Part shown: one piece after another, positions 1 to 7,848 of the stretch
How positions within the stretch are numbered: position 1 is the stretch's first letter
How the letters are laid out: each line of letters opens with the position of its first letter
Assembly (NCBI GenBank): GCA_017521345.1
Contig: JAFXCU010000098.1
Coordinates: forward strand, 1-10,742
Length of the DNA stretch: 10,742 nt
Origin: Ruminiclostridium sp.
GTDB taxonomy: Bacteria; Bacillota_A; Clostridia; Oscillospirales; Oscillospiraceae
Direction: 5' to 3'
The notes under the pieces: generated by a model
The model's input: only the letters and a program-made list of their open reading frames with translations
Told to the model about the DNA's origin: nothing
Database searches by the model: none
Translations under genes and position numbers: made by a program

Positions 1-86
1 CCTACGGTGCCCCAAACTTCCCGGAACCCCACTTTGACCTGGAATTTTTCCTGACCCTACCCTGGGTGCTGGAAGAGTCCCAATAA
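1..86 (+). CDS. 3' end of an unidentified gene (partial)
   Basis: An open frame enters from the left edge and encodes about 27 residues, ending ...PWVLEESQ, before a TAA at 84-86. The stop is followed five bases later by a strong terminator hairpin with a T-run on this strand, which is the main reason to believe a real plus-strand gene ends here. The fragment is rich in aromatic and acidic residues, but no family can be recognised from so little. The gene converges on the minus-strand operon that ends at 127. Confidence 0.5.
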   Translation, partial: YGAPNFPEPHFDLEFFLTLPWVLEESQ

Positions 87-90
87 GCAG

Positions 91-128
91 AAATCGAGCA
101 TCCGTAAGCATACGGATGCTCGATTTTT
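91..128. terminator. Bidirectional intrinsic terminator between convergent genes
   Basis: A perfect 16-bp stem (91-106 with 111-126) encloses the loop AGCA. On the plus strand it ends in a T-run at 124-128. On the minus strand the stem ends in TTT. The stop codon of the minus-strand gene (127-129) abuts the stem, so the hairpin serves both convergent transcripts and is stronger on the plus strand. Confidence 0.9.
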
Positions 129-567
129 AATTTGGGTTCCAGCAGAACAGGCCTTCCGATGCGGCAATCTGACGAGCCAGGGCAAGCAGCTCCGGGCTGG
201 GGTGATACAGGGTCAGATGCAGACAGTCCCATTCAAAGACCAGCAGAGCGTTCTCCTCCGGTAGGAGGATGTTCAGCCACCCGGAGTGATTTTCCAGAAT
301 GGTCTCTATGGCCCCGGCAACCAGATCAGGGGAAGGGGCATCCACCCACTGGCCCCAATGGACGCAGATTCGATGATAGCACATGAGCTTCAGGACCACA
401 GCGGTAAACCGTGCCCGTAAGCCATATTCCTCAAAGTGGTTCAGCAGGTAGGTATCCACCTTGAAAAACTGCCCTGGGGAGTCGGCGGGAACCTGTCTGG
501 GAAGATAATCCATGACCCAGCAGTCCTGTTTCAGCAGTTCTTCCACCAAAACGTCGTGTTCGTGCAT
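127..567 (-). CDS. Small conserved-looking protein of unknown function, third gene of ABC operon
   Basis: Encodes 146 residues and I do not recognise the family. It is acidic, with no signal peptide and no clear membrane segment, so it is probably cytoplasmic. It is rich in Trp, His and Cys: a VMDYLPRQVP stretch near residue 18, a KLMCYHRICVHWGQW stretch near 60-74, and a C-terminal helix-like LLALARQIAASEG. The start is well supported: AAGGAGG ends 8 nt before the ATG, and that site lies over the end of the ATPase gene. The ATPase stop is only 4 nt upstream of the ATG, so the two are very likely translated together. Position suggests an accessory of the transporter or an enzyme acting on its substrate, but this is inference from context only. 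Confidence 0.85.
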   Translation of the reverse strand: MHEHDVLVEELLKQDCWVMDYLPRQVPADSPGQFFKVDTYLLNHFEEYGLRARFTAVVLKLMCYHRICVHWGQWVDAPSPDLVAGAIETILENHSGWLNILLPEENALLVFEWDCLHLTLYHPSPELLALARQIAASEGLFCWNPN

Positions 568-571
568 CCGG

Positions 572-1162
572 TCATCCTCCTTCCGTGGCAGGGCTCATAT
601 CCAGCACTTCATCCGCCAGGGCATCCCGCTCGGCGGGATCGTGGGTGACAATGAGGAGGGTCCGACCCTGGGTGTGGTGCTTGAGATAATCCAGCACAAT
701 TCTTTTGGTGTCCTGGTCCAGGCCGGTGAAGGGCTCATCCAGGATCATCAGTTCTCCGGGGGCCAGGACTGCCCGGGCGATGGCCACCCGGCGCTTCATG
801 CCGCCGCTGAGGGTACGAACCGGCTTGTGGAGGCTGTCCCCCAGGCCAAGCTCGGTGAGGTGGTCGGCCATGACCTGCCGGTCCCCATGATGGCACACGG
901 CGGCCAGGTTGGAGAGGGCGGAGAAATCCTCAAAGAGCCGGTTTTCCTGGAATACAGCGGTGACCCGCTCCGGTCTGCCCGTCATGGTGCCCTCGTCTGG
1001 GGTCTCCAGCCCCAGAATGATCCGCAGAAGGGTGGTCTTGCCGCAGCCGGAAGGGCCCATGATGCAGGTCCGCTTCCCGGCAGGGAAGGTGTGGGAGAAG
1101 CCGTCCAGGACGGTCTTTTCCCCGTATGCTTTGCAGATATGATTCAGAATGAGATCGGTCAC
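572..1162 (-). CDS. ABC transporter ATP-binding protein, NitT/TauT (SsuB/TauB-like) type
   Basis: The nucleotide-binding subunit of an importer, which hydrolyses ATP at the cytoplasmic face of the membrane. Numbered from the chosen start (196 residues), Walker A GPSGCGKTT is at 36-44, the Q-loop glutamine at 72, the signature LSGGMKRR at 118-125, Walker B LMILDE at 138-143, the D-loop GLD at 147-149 and the H-loop histidine at 174. All catalytic motifs are intact. I chose the GTG at 1162 because it overlaps the permease stop as GTGA, has GGGAGG about 11 nt upstream, and gives the usual N-terminus (VTDLILNHICKAYG). An in-frame ATG at 1189 would add nine residues and is the alternative. The protein is shorter than typical SsuB (about 240-260), lacking most of the C-terminal tail. 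The substrate cannot be told from the ATPase. Confidence 0.93.
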   Translation of the reverse strand: MTDLILNHICKAYGEKTVLDGFSHTFPAGKRTCIMGPSGCGKTTLLRIILGLETPDEGTMTGRPERVTAVFQENRLFEDFSALSNLAAVCHHGDRQVMADHLTELGLGDSLHKPVRTLSGGMKRRVAIARAVLAPGELMILDEPFTGLDQDTKRIVLDYLKHHTQGRTLLIVTHDPAERDALADEVLDMSPATEGG

Positions 1163-1935
1163 AGCTTTTCCAACCTCCCATACAGCCATTTCAGCAGGGC
1201 CAGAAAGCCCTTTTCAAACAAAACGCTCACCACCACCACGATGATGGTCCAGGTGAAGAGGTCCGTGGTGTTGAAGTAGACCTTGGCATCGTAGAACATC
1301 TGGCCGATGGACCCGGAGGGGATGCCGATGATCTCGGCGGCGATGCCCGCCTTCCAGGAGATGCCCAGGCCCACGGTGCAGGCAGAGATCAGATAGGGCT
1401 TCGTCTGGGGCAGCCACAGGTAGACCACCCGCTTGTGCCAGGTGAGCCGGAAGATCTGCACCGCCTCCAGCATCTGCTTGTCCACGCTGCGGATGCTCTG
1501 GAGCACATTGGTGTACACGATGGGCAGGACCATCAGGAAGGAGATGAAGATGGACAGCCGGGCCGAGGACATCCAGATCAGGCAGATGACGATGAAGGAG
1601 GCCACCGGCACAGACTTGACCATCACCGCCCAGGGGCGGAAGAGGATCTCGAACAGGGGGAACCGCCCGGCCAGGGAGCCCAGGCCAAGACCGATCCCCA
1701 GGCCCAGCAGGAAACCGGCCACGATCTTCCGGAAAGTGAACCAGACGGTAGACCAGAAGCCCTCCTCCAGCCAGATGCCCGCCAGCCGCTGGAGAACGGA
1801 CAGGGGAGAGGGGACCAGTAGCTGGTGGCCCACCCCCATGGCGGCAATCTGCCAGACCAGGAGGGCCAGCAGGACAGCGCCCACCCGCTGCAGGGTCCTT
1901 TTATGCTGTTGTAAGAGGGATGGGGTTCGGTCCAT
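1159..1935 (-). CDS. ABC transporter permease, NitT/TauT (SsuC/TauC-like) type
   Basis: The membrane subunit of an importer, 258 residues with about six hydrophobic segments (roughly 17-37, 64-88, 104-123, 127-146, 185-205 and 226-246). The cytoplasmic coupling loop (EAA region) is visible around 157-195: EAVQIF, then WLPQTKPYL, then VGLGISWKAG, as in the nitrate/sulfonate/taurine permeases. The start at 1935 is favoured by GGAGG five bases upstream; the longer in-frame ATG at 1974 sits on the -10 element of the promoter and would have no ribosome site. The last four bases overlap the ATPase gene. The family imports sulfonates, nitrate, thiamine precursors and other small molecules, each with a separate binding protein. 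None is in view, so the substrate is unknown. Confidence 0.92.
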   Translation of the reverse strand: MDRTPSLLQQHKRTLQRVGAVLLALLVWQIAAMGVGHQLLVPSPLSVLQRLAGIWLEEGFWSTVWFTFRKIVAGFLLGLGIGLGLGSLAGRFPLFEILFRPWAVMVKSVPVASFIVICLIWMSSARLSIFISFLMVLPIVYTNVLQSIRSVDKQMLEAVQIFRLTWHKRVVYLWLPQTKPYLISACTVGLGISWKAGIAAEIIGIPSGSIGQMFYDAKVYFNTTDLFTWTIIVVVVSVLFEKGFLALLKWLYGRLEKL

Positions 1936-1964
1936 GGTGTCCTCCTGGTGGATGATTTTTCTCC

Positions 1965-1973
1965 AGTATACCA
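1965..1973 (-). promoter_or_regulatory. Extended -10 promoter for the ABC operon
   Basis: Read on the minus strand the sequence is TGGTATACT, that is an extended -10 (TGn) joined to TATACT. It lies about 30 bp upstream of the permease ATG, giving a leader of roughly 24 nt. No good -35 is seen at the usual distance, as is common for extended -10 promoters. It sits between the terminator of the upstream gene and the permease, where a promoter is expected. Confidence 0.6.
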
Positions 1974-2004
1974 CATTTTACAGAGAATGGGGTTGCAAAT
2001 GCAA

Positions 2005-2035
2005 CAGGACACCCCAGACAATGTGGGGTGCCCTG
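2005..2035 (-). terminator. Hairpin terminator after the zinc-ribbon gene
   Basis: Arms 2005-2015 and 2025-2035 form an 11-bp stem with a nine-base loop. On the minus strand the single imperfect pair is a G-U wobble. The stem begins three bases after the stop codon of the gene that ends at 2039. The following bases (TTGCATTTGC on the minus strand) are only moderately T-rich, so termination efficiency is uncertain. Confidence 0.65.
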
Positions 2036-2038
2036 CAA

Positions 2039-2950
2039 TTATTTCCATTTCGGCTCCGGAGAGATCTCCAGGACGTTCCGGTATGTCTTTTTGAACCGGC
2101 CTGCGCAGATGGGGCAGCCCGCTTTCTGGGCGCCGGTGCGAGAGTAGATCTTAGCCCGCCAGACGTGGCCGTCCTCGCACCGCCACCAAACCCGTTTGGC
2201 GCTGCCGCCGGTGACCATGGTCGGGGTGAGGTTCCCGTTCAGGTCCTGGGCCCACTGATTGGCGATGACCGGGTCTACGGTGGCCAGGTCGTTGAAGCCG
2301 GGTTCCACCTGTCTGCCTGAGCAGACGGGACAGCCAGTGTTCATCTGGACCCGCCGCCCAACAGGGGACCGCCATTCATGGCCCTGGCTGCACTGCCACC
2401 AGACCTTCCGGTTGCTGTTGGCCGTGACGGACTCCGGTGTCAGGGGCAGATTTTTGGTGGGGTGCCACTGCTGGGCCAGGTCAGGCTGCAGACTGGCCAG
2501 ATCGTTTTCCCCGGGAATGACCTGCTTGCCGGCACAGACCGGGCAGCCGGTGTCCATGGCGGCCCGGGACATGATGCTGGACTGCCAGCTGTGGCCCAGG
2601 TCACAGCGCCACCAGACCTTCCGGCGGCTGCCGGGAAAGAACTGATCGGGGGTCAGGGATCCGTTCTTTTTCTGGTCCCATTGGTCAACCAAATGAGGAA
2701 ACTGGGCAGCCAGGTCATTGATCCCAGGCTGGAGTTTTCGGCTGGTACACACCGGGCAGCCAGTTCCTGCTGTCCGGGACTTCACCAATGCCTTCCAACG
2801 GTGCCCCTGACTGCAGACCCATCCCATGGGCTTTCCGCTGCCGTAAGAGATGGTCTGGGGGGTGTGGGGGAGGTTTTCCACTGTGTCCCATTCCTCCAGC
2901 AAGTGAGGCATGCTGTTTTCCAGGCAAAAATCGTAGAGTGTCTTTTTCAT
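2039..2950 (-). CDS. Protein of four tandem zinc-ribbon units (DUF4379/PF14311-like)
   Basis: A 303-residue soluble protein made almost wholly of repeated units of 70-71 residues. Each unit reads roughly ND-LA...P.L...W....N..LTP..V...S..KVWW.C..GH.W......R.....GCPVC. Likely metal ligands are C46/H50/C65/C68, C116/H120/C136/C139, C187/H191/C207/C210 and C258/H262/C279/C282, so all four sites are complete. This matches the family known as probable zinc-ribbon (DUF4379), whose function is not settled; the treble-clef-like fold suggests nucleic-acid binding. I chose the ATG at 2950 because MKKTLYDFC is the usual opening of the family and the alternative TTG at 2977 lies inside the terminator hairpin of the upstream gene. 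No clear ribosome site precedes it, so expression may be weak. Confidence 0.88.
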   Translation of the reverse strand: MKKTLYDFCLENSMPHLLEEWDTVENLPHTPQTISYGSGKPMGWVCSQGHRWKALVKSRTAGTGCPVCTSRKLQPGINDLAAQFPHLVDQWDQKKNGSLTPDQFFPGSRRKVWWRCDLGHSWQSSIMSRAAMDTGCPVCAGKQVIPGENDLASLQPDLAQQWHPTKNLPLTPESVTANSNRKVWWQCSQGHEWRSPVGRRVQMNTGCPVCSGRQVEPGFNDLATVDPVIANQWAQDLNGNLTPTMVTGGSAKRVWWRCEDGHVWRAKIYSRTGAQKAGCPICAGRFKKTYRNVLEISPEPKWK

Positions 2951-2964
2951 GATGTTAAGAGAAG

Positions 2965-2990
2965 GCAGAGGCGGCAAATGCCGCCTCTGC
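2965..2990 (-). terminator. Hairpin terminator after the SLH surface-protein gene
   Basis: A perfect inverted repeat: 2965-2975 pairs with 2980-2990 around AAAT (the arms can extend one base further). On the minus strand the stem is followed by CTTCTCTT, a pyrimidine run rather than a clean T-run. It lies 44 bases after the stop of the large gene and 15 bases before the ATG of the zinc-ribbon gene. Confidence 0.65.
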
Positions 2991-3033
2991 GCTTTGGCTT
3001 ATGGGGTGGGATCGTACATCCTCCAAGGTTTTA

Positions 3034-6000
3034 TCACTTGTCGAACAGAGGGTGGAAGACCTTGAAGTAGCAAGCGATCTCAGCGCGGGAAGCGGTCTTG
3101 GTCAGGTCGCTCACGTTGGTGCCGATGTCAAACAGACCGATGCTGTCAGCCCAGCTGACGTTACCCTTTGCCCAGTCGCTGCAGATGAAGTCTGCAACGT
3201 TGCCGGTGCCGTCAGTGTCCATGCCCTTGAACTCGGCATAGCGCTCGAAGATGGCAGCCACCTGCTCACGGGTGATGGGGGTGGTGGGACCAAAGGTGCC
3301 GTCGCCGAAACCATTGACGATCTTGTTGGCAGCAGCCCAGTTGACCGCATTGGTGTACCACTCGCCTGCGGGAACGTCAGTGAAGTTTGCGCTGCCGGTC
3401 ACAGCGGGCTCACCTTCCAGACGGTACAGGATGGTGACGATCATGGCACGGGTAGTGGTGCCATCGGGATTGAACCGGGTGTCAGACACGCCATTCATGA
3501 GGCCCTTTTCGATGGCATAGTCAATGCCCTCGTGGTACCACAGGGACTGGTTCACGTCGGTGAACTTCTCGCTGGGGCACTTGTGGAGAACAACGACAGA
3601 AGCCGGCTTCTTCTCTTTCCACTTAGCGGTCAGAGTGATGTCTTCGGTAACAGGGGTGTTGAAGTCATACTTCTGGCCATCCAGATACCAGCCCTTGAAG
3701 GAGTAGTTCTTTCTGGAGATGGAGGGCTTGGTAGCGGTGTCACCGTACTCCACAATCTGAGGATCCACAACCTTGGAGCACTTGGTGTCGAAGGTCACGG
3801 TGTACTTGTTGATTTCCCACTGAGCGGTGATGGTCATGTCCTCGGCGGGCATGGTCTCAGGAACGCTCACATCCCAGCCAGTAAAGGTATAACCGATCTT
3901 GGTGGGGGCGGTGGGAGCGGTGATGGTAGTGCCATAGCCCTGGGTGATCTCTGCATAGGTCTGGCCATCACTGACGAAGGTGATGGTGTACTCATTGACC
4001 TGCCAAACAGCATACAGGGTAAATACGCCATTGGCTTCTGCAGTCAGGTTGTCAACCTTCTCGCCGCCTGCATATTCAGCCTCAGTTGCATTTGCAGTGG
4101 TAGCCCAACCCTGGAAGGTATAGCCCTCACGAATGAAAGGATTGTTCTTCAACTTGCCTTCCACATCATAGGTAAAGGTAGAAGTGGACTTATCCTTACC
4201 GTTTTCCAGAAGACCGCCGTTACCATAGAACTCAACGGTGTACGTATTGGCCTCCCACTGTGCAGTCAGAGTCAGGTCGTTTGCAGGCATGCGCTCAGTG
4301 ACCTCAGGTGCCCAACCAGCGAAGGTGTAGCCTGCTCGCACGGGAACAGGAGGATTCAGTTTTTTGTAATACTGAACGGTCTGCTCAGTTGCGGTGTCGT
4401 CAGTAAATGCGCCACCGGCCAGGTCATAGGTCAGGGTGTAGTTGTTCCGCTCGTAGTAGATCTTGACCACGGTAGAACCATCGCCATTGATGTTCTGCTG
4501 CTCAATGGGCTCCACTGCAGTGTATCCAGGGATGTTGGTCAGTGCCTTTGCGTTGGTCAGGGTATCGGTGGTACCCTTCTGGGTGTAGGTTGCGTGTGCC
4601 TTGTAGACCTTGTCGCCAGCACCGTTCAGCAGCAGGTGCTGAACCTTATACTTGGTGTTGGTGTTGGCCTCCCACTGAGCTTCCAGAGTCAGGTCATTGG
4701 CGGGCATGGTCTCAGGAACAGTAGGTTCCCAGCCCAGGAAGGTGTATCCTGCTCGCACGGGTTCGGGAGCAGACAGCTTCTTCATATACTGAACGGTCTG
4801 CACAGTTTCTGTACCGTCTTCGAAGGTACCTCCATTCAGATCATAAGTCAGAGTGTAGTTGTTCCGAGCATAGTAAATCTTGACCATGGTAGAACCATCG
4901 CCATTGATGTTCTGCTGCTCTATGGGCTCCACTGCAGTGTATCCGGGGATGTTGGTCAGTGCTTTTGCGTTGGTCAGGGTATCGGTGGTACCCTTCTGGG
5001 TGTAGGTTGCGTGTGCCTTGTAGACCTTGTCGCCAGCGCCGTTCAGCAGCAGATGCTGGACCTTGTAGGGAGTGTTAGTGTTGGCTTCCCACTGGGCAGT
5101 CAGGGTCAGGTTCTCGGCAGGCATGCTTGCAGGTATCTCAGGAGACCAACCAATGAAGGTATAGCCTGCTCTGACGGGATCAGAAGGAGCAGTAAGCTTC
5201 TTCATGTACTGAACGGTCTGCTCAGTTGCGGTGTCGTCAGTAAATGCACCGCCTGCCAGGTCATAGGTCAGGGTGTAATCGTTTCGAGCATAGTAGATCT
5301 TAACCATGGTAGAACCATCGCCATTGATATTCTGCTGCTCAATAGGCTCTACTGCAGTGTATCCAGGGATATTGGTCAGTGCCTTTGCGTTGGTCTGAGT
5401 ATCAGTGGTGCCCTTCTGGGTGTAGGTTGCGTATGCCTTGTAGGTGTCCACACCGTTGGCTGCCAGCAGCACATGCTGGACCTTGTAGGGAGTATCGGTA
5501 TTGGCCGCCCAAACAGCATACACGTTGATGAACAGGTTGCCTGCGTCATCCTTCTGCAGTTCAGCACCATACAGGTCTACCAGATCCTTCACCTGGTGGC
5601 TGTTCTTGGTGATTTCTGCGGCCTCAGTTGCGCCGGATTCAAATGCCCAGCCTGCCCACTTATAGCCAGCGGGTGCTACTTCGTTTGCCTTAGCAACCAG
5701 TTTCTCACTGGTCATGCCAACGCTCTGGCCGTCTCCCTTGCTGACACTGGCGTACTTCTTGGTAACCTTCATAATCTGGTCAGAACCATCATTAGTCAGC
5801 CAGTTAACGGTTACATCAGCGGGTGCATAGACAGCATAGAACTGAACAATATCCTGTCCCTCTTCATCGGCACCGACTGTCACATAACCATTATCAACAA
5901 GGTGCTTAACCGTCGTGCTGTGGTATCTGTTACCCAGTAGGTCTTTCGTGATGGTGGGAATTGTCTGACCAGGCTCAGCGGCCCAACCAATTACGGTCTC

Positions 6001-7821
6001 AGCGAAGCCGAGAGGTGCATTGGGACCAGCTGCATTCTGCAGCTTCTCACTGTCAAAGCCGAAGGTCCCAGATTCGTAGTTCTTTTTGCCTGCCTTGAAG
6101 ATATAGGTGCCATCATTGTCATAGTAGCTAACATGGACATAGTTGATAATCTCTACACGGCCTTCGGTATCAGCAGGATAAATGACAGGATCGACAGTGT
6201 ATTTTACATTTTCCAGAGTCAGTTTTTTGCTCTCTGCCACTTTGGCTTCACCGATAACGCCAGCCTCGTAATCAGTGCCGCTGGTAACGGTCTCAGAAGC
6301 AACGCAGTTTTTCAGGGTAACATCTTGCTTATAGGGATCACTGTAGGTCGTGCTGCCCCAGCCTTCCCAGCCGTAGCTTACGGTGGAGCCGATGAAGCCG
6401 CCTGCCACGTTGGTGCCGGTCACTTCGCCAGAAGCGGAACAGCTGTCAAAGGTAACTGCAGAAGTATAGGAGCTATTTGTCAGACGACCGACAAAGCCAC
6501 CGGCAATATTAGCAGTTACATCGCCCTTTGCTTCGCAGCCCACGTAGCTTACGGTAGAGGTATGGTTACCCACAAAGCCGCCGGCAACATTGGAGCCGGT
6601 CACATCCACGTCAGCCACGCAGTTGGTGTAGGTCTGCATTGCGTATTCGTAGGTTCTGGCGACAAAACCGCCGACCTTTGCGTGATGGTTCACGGGGTTT
6701 GCAGAGTCGCTGCAGCGCTCCACGATCTTACCGGAAACGGAGACGTCCGTGTACTTGGTGTTGGGGCTCTGAGAGGTGCCAATCACACCGCCCACGCGGG
6801 TCTCGCCCAGGTAGTCGGTGGTCACGTCAAAGTCGATGCCGGTGATGGTGACACCCTTCACATTGTGGCCGTTGTCACTTCTCCAGAAGTAACCCACCAG
6901 ACCGCCGACAAAGGCCTCGTGAGCGTCGACTTTGATCTTGAGTCCATCAATGGTGCCGTTCTCAAGGGTGATGTAGCCGTAGTAGGTATAGGGGGCATAA
7001 CCACCTGCAAAAACGGTATATGCGTCCGCAGTGATGGAAACGTTATCCACGTCGAAGCCATCAACGAGCATTGTCGCTCTGGTGCCACCGTTGTTGGAGA
7101 TGTTCTGACCGCAGACATAGCCGTTGATGGCAGCTGCACGGACCTCATTGCCTTCTGCCTTGGCATCGATGGTCAGGTCGGAAACAGTGATGTCCGCCAT
7201 GTTTGCGGGGTAGCTGTAACCCACAACACCGCCAACCAGAGCAGAACCGGACTTGGCTTTTGCGTTGATTTTGCAGCCATTCACAGTGATGTTCTCAAAG
7301 TTGATGGTTGCATCCGTGCGGTATTCGCTGTTGCTGTGGGCAATACCAACAACCGCTGCTGCACGAACCTTCGCACCGACAACATCGATATCGACATTCT
7401 CCATGGTCAGGTTCTTGACGGTAGCCTTTTTGATACCACCGAACAGACCAGCAAACTGGTTTGCATCAGGCGTGTTGACATCGATGGTCATGTTGCTGAT
7501 GGTGTTGTTACCACCATCAAAGGTGCCACAGAAGTAGTTTGTGTCGTTGCCAATGGGGGTCCAGTTGGTGCCAGCCAGGTCGATGTCAACACTCAGCGTG
7601 ACGGTCTTCCCCTCAAAGGTATTGCCTTCATTGACCAGGGTTGCCAGACCGGCTAGTTTTTCAGCTGTGTTCAGCACGAACTCGGTATCGGTATCCTTGT
7701 ACCAAGTGGTATCAGACGATCCGTCCCACGTGTCTGCGGTACCTGTCGCCAACGCAGACATTGGCAACAGCGAGAGGACCATGCAGAGGGTGAGCAGCAT
7801 GGCCAAGATTCTCTTTTTCAT
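3034..7821 (-). CDS. Giant secreted SLH-anchored surface protein (adhesin-like) with GLUG, InlB-type and MucBP-like repeats
   Basis: A 1595-residue surface protein, probably an adhesin or S-layer-associated protein. Residues 1-25 are a signal peptide (MKKR, hydrophobic core, cleavage after ALA). Residues 120-530 carry repeated GLUG-like motifs (AGLFGG, VGGVVGY, VGGLVGY, AGGFVGN, AGGFVGR, AGGFIGS) expected to form a beta-helix. Residues 560-770 hold degenerate InlB-type repeats. Residues 779-1193 hold three tandem units of about 140 residues, each a MucBP-like part followed by a Listeria-Bacteroides (Flg_new) repeat ending in LTL.AQWEANT. Further repeats span 1194-1402. Three SLH domains end the protein (1418-1470, 1478-1530, 1545-1595) with TRAM, TREQ and SRAE motifs; the third is degenerate. 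SLH domains bind pyruvylated secondary wall polymer. The start has AAAGGAG 7 nt upstream. Its promoter lies between inverted repeats beside a serine recombinase, so phase-variable expression is predicted. GC content is visibly lower than in its neighbours. Confidence 0.93.
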   Translation of the reverse strand: MKKRILAMLLTLCMVLSLLPMSALATGTADTWDGSSDTTWYKDTDTEFVLNTAEKLAGLATLVNEGNTFEGKTVTLSVDIDLAGTNWTPIGNDTNYFCGTFDGGNNTISNMTIDVNTPDANQFAGLFGGIKKATVKNLTMENVDIDVVGAKVRAAAVVGIAHSNSEYRTDATINFENITVNGCKINAKAKSGSALVGGVVGYSYPANMADITVSDLTIDAKAEGNEVRAAAINGYVCGQNISNNGGTRATMLVDGFDVDNVSITADAYTVFAGGYAPYTYYGYITLENGTIDGLKIKVDAHEAFVGGLVGYFWRSDNGHNVKGVTITGIDFDVTTDYLGETRVGGVIGTSQSPNTKYTDVSVSGKIVERCSDSANPVNHHAKVGGFVARTYEYAMQTYTNCVADVDVTGSNVAGGFVGNHTSTVSYVGCEAKGDVTANIAGGFVGRLTNSSYTSAVTFDSCSASGEVTGTNVAGGFIGSTVSYGWEGWGSTTYSDPYKQDVTLKNCVASETVTSGTDYEAGVIGEAKVAESKKLTLENVKYTVDPVIYPADTEGRVEIINYVHVSYYDNDGTYIFKAGKKNYESGTFGFDSEKLQNAAGPNAPLGFAETVIGWAAEPGQTIPTITKDLLGNRYHSTTVKHLVDNGYVTVGADEEGQDIVQFYAVYAPADVTVNWLTNDGSDQIMKVTKKYASVSKGDGQSVGMTSEKLVAKANEVAPAGYKWAGWAFESGATEAAEITKNSHQVKDLVDLYGAELQKDDAGNLFINVYAVWAANTDTPYKVQHVLLAANGVDTYKAYATYTQKGTTDTQTNAKALTNIPGYTAVEPIEQQNINGDGSTMVKIYYARNDYTLTYDLAGGAFTDDTATEQTVQYMKKLTAPSDPVRAGYTFIGWSPEIPASMPAENLTLTAQWEANTNTPYKVQHLLLNGAGDKVYKAHATYTQKGTTDTLTNAKALTNIPGYTAVEPIEQQNINGDGSTMVKIYYARNNYTLTYDLNGGTFEDGTETVQTVQYMKKLSAPEPVRAGYTFLGWEPTVPETMPANDLTLEAQWEANTNTKYKVQHLLLNGAGDKVYKAHATYTQKGTTDTLTNAKALTNIPGYTAVEPIEQQNINGDGSTVVKIYYERNNYTLTYDLAGGAFTDDTATEQTVQYYKKLNPPVPVRAGYTFAGWAPEVTERMPANDLTLTAQWEANTYTVEFYGNGGLLENGKDKSTSTFTYDVEGKLKNNPFIREGYTFQGWATTANATEAEYAGGEKVDNLTAEANGVFTLYAVWQVNEYTITFVSDGQTYAEITQGYGTTITAPTAPTKIGYTFTGWDVSVPETMPAEDMTITAQWEINKYTVTFDTKCSKVVDPQIVEYGDTATKPSISRKNYSFKGWYLDGQKYDFNTPVTEDITLTAKWKEKKPASVVVLHKCPSEKFTDVNQSLWYHEGIDYAIEKGLMNGVSDTRFNPDGTTTRAMIVTILYRLEGEPAVTGSANFTDVPAGEWYTNAVNWAAANKIVNGFGDGTFGPTTPITREQVAAIFERYAEFKGMDTDGTGNVADFICSDWAKGNVSWADSIGLFDIGTNVSDLTKTASRAEIACYFKVFHPLFDK
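4243..5487 (-). repeat. Three tandem coding repeats (about 420 bp each) in the surface-protein gene
   Basis: The units are 5068-5487, 4651-5067 and 4243-4650, with a period of 420 then 417 bp. The MucBP-like half is nearly identical at the DNA level; for example the block beginning GGTAGAACCATCGCC recurs at 4471, 4888 and 5308, and the two lower copies differ at only a handful of bases over about 170. The Flg_new halves have diverged more. Such arrays can gain or lose units by slippage or recombination. Confidence 0.9.
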
Positions 7822-7828
7822 GTTTCTT

Positions 7829-7835
7829 CTCCTTT
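7829..7835 (-). promoter_or_regulatory. Ribosome binding site of the surface-protein gene
   Basis: Read on the minus strand this is AAAGGAG, 7 nt before the ATG at 7821. It fixes the start of the signal peptide and lies outside the leader stem-loop (7849-7905). Confidence 0.85.
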
Positions 7836-7848
7836 ACAGAAAATTTTT

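Noticed and set aside
1936..2038. Possible riboswitch (such as TPP) ahead of the ABC operon
   Set aside because: The leader predicted from the extended -10 is only about 24 nt and the rest of the gap is the terminator of the upstream gene; no riboswitch core is seen.
2991..3033. Weak promoter TTGGAG-17-CATAAG for the zinc-ribbon gene on the minus strand
   Set aside because: Poor match at the -35 and its start would fall inside the terminator hairpin; not convincing enough to list.
4243..5487. CRISPR-like or non-coding tandem repeat array
   Set aside because: The period is about 420 bp, in phase with the reading frame, and the units encode protein domains; there are no short repeats with unique spacers.
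3001..5940. A 979-codon open frame on the plus strand opposite the surface-protein gene
   Set aside because: It mirrors the repeats and codon bias of the minus-strand gene, has no ribosome site, and its product is a low-complexity Val/Leu/Gly chain. The minus-strand frame has a signal peptide and recognisable domains.
6133..7656. A 507-codon plus-strand open frame opposite the N-terminal half of the surface-protein gene
   Set aside because: Same reason: an antisense shadow without start signals or recognisable domains.
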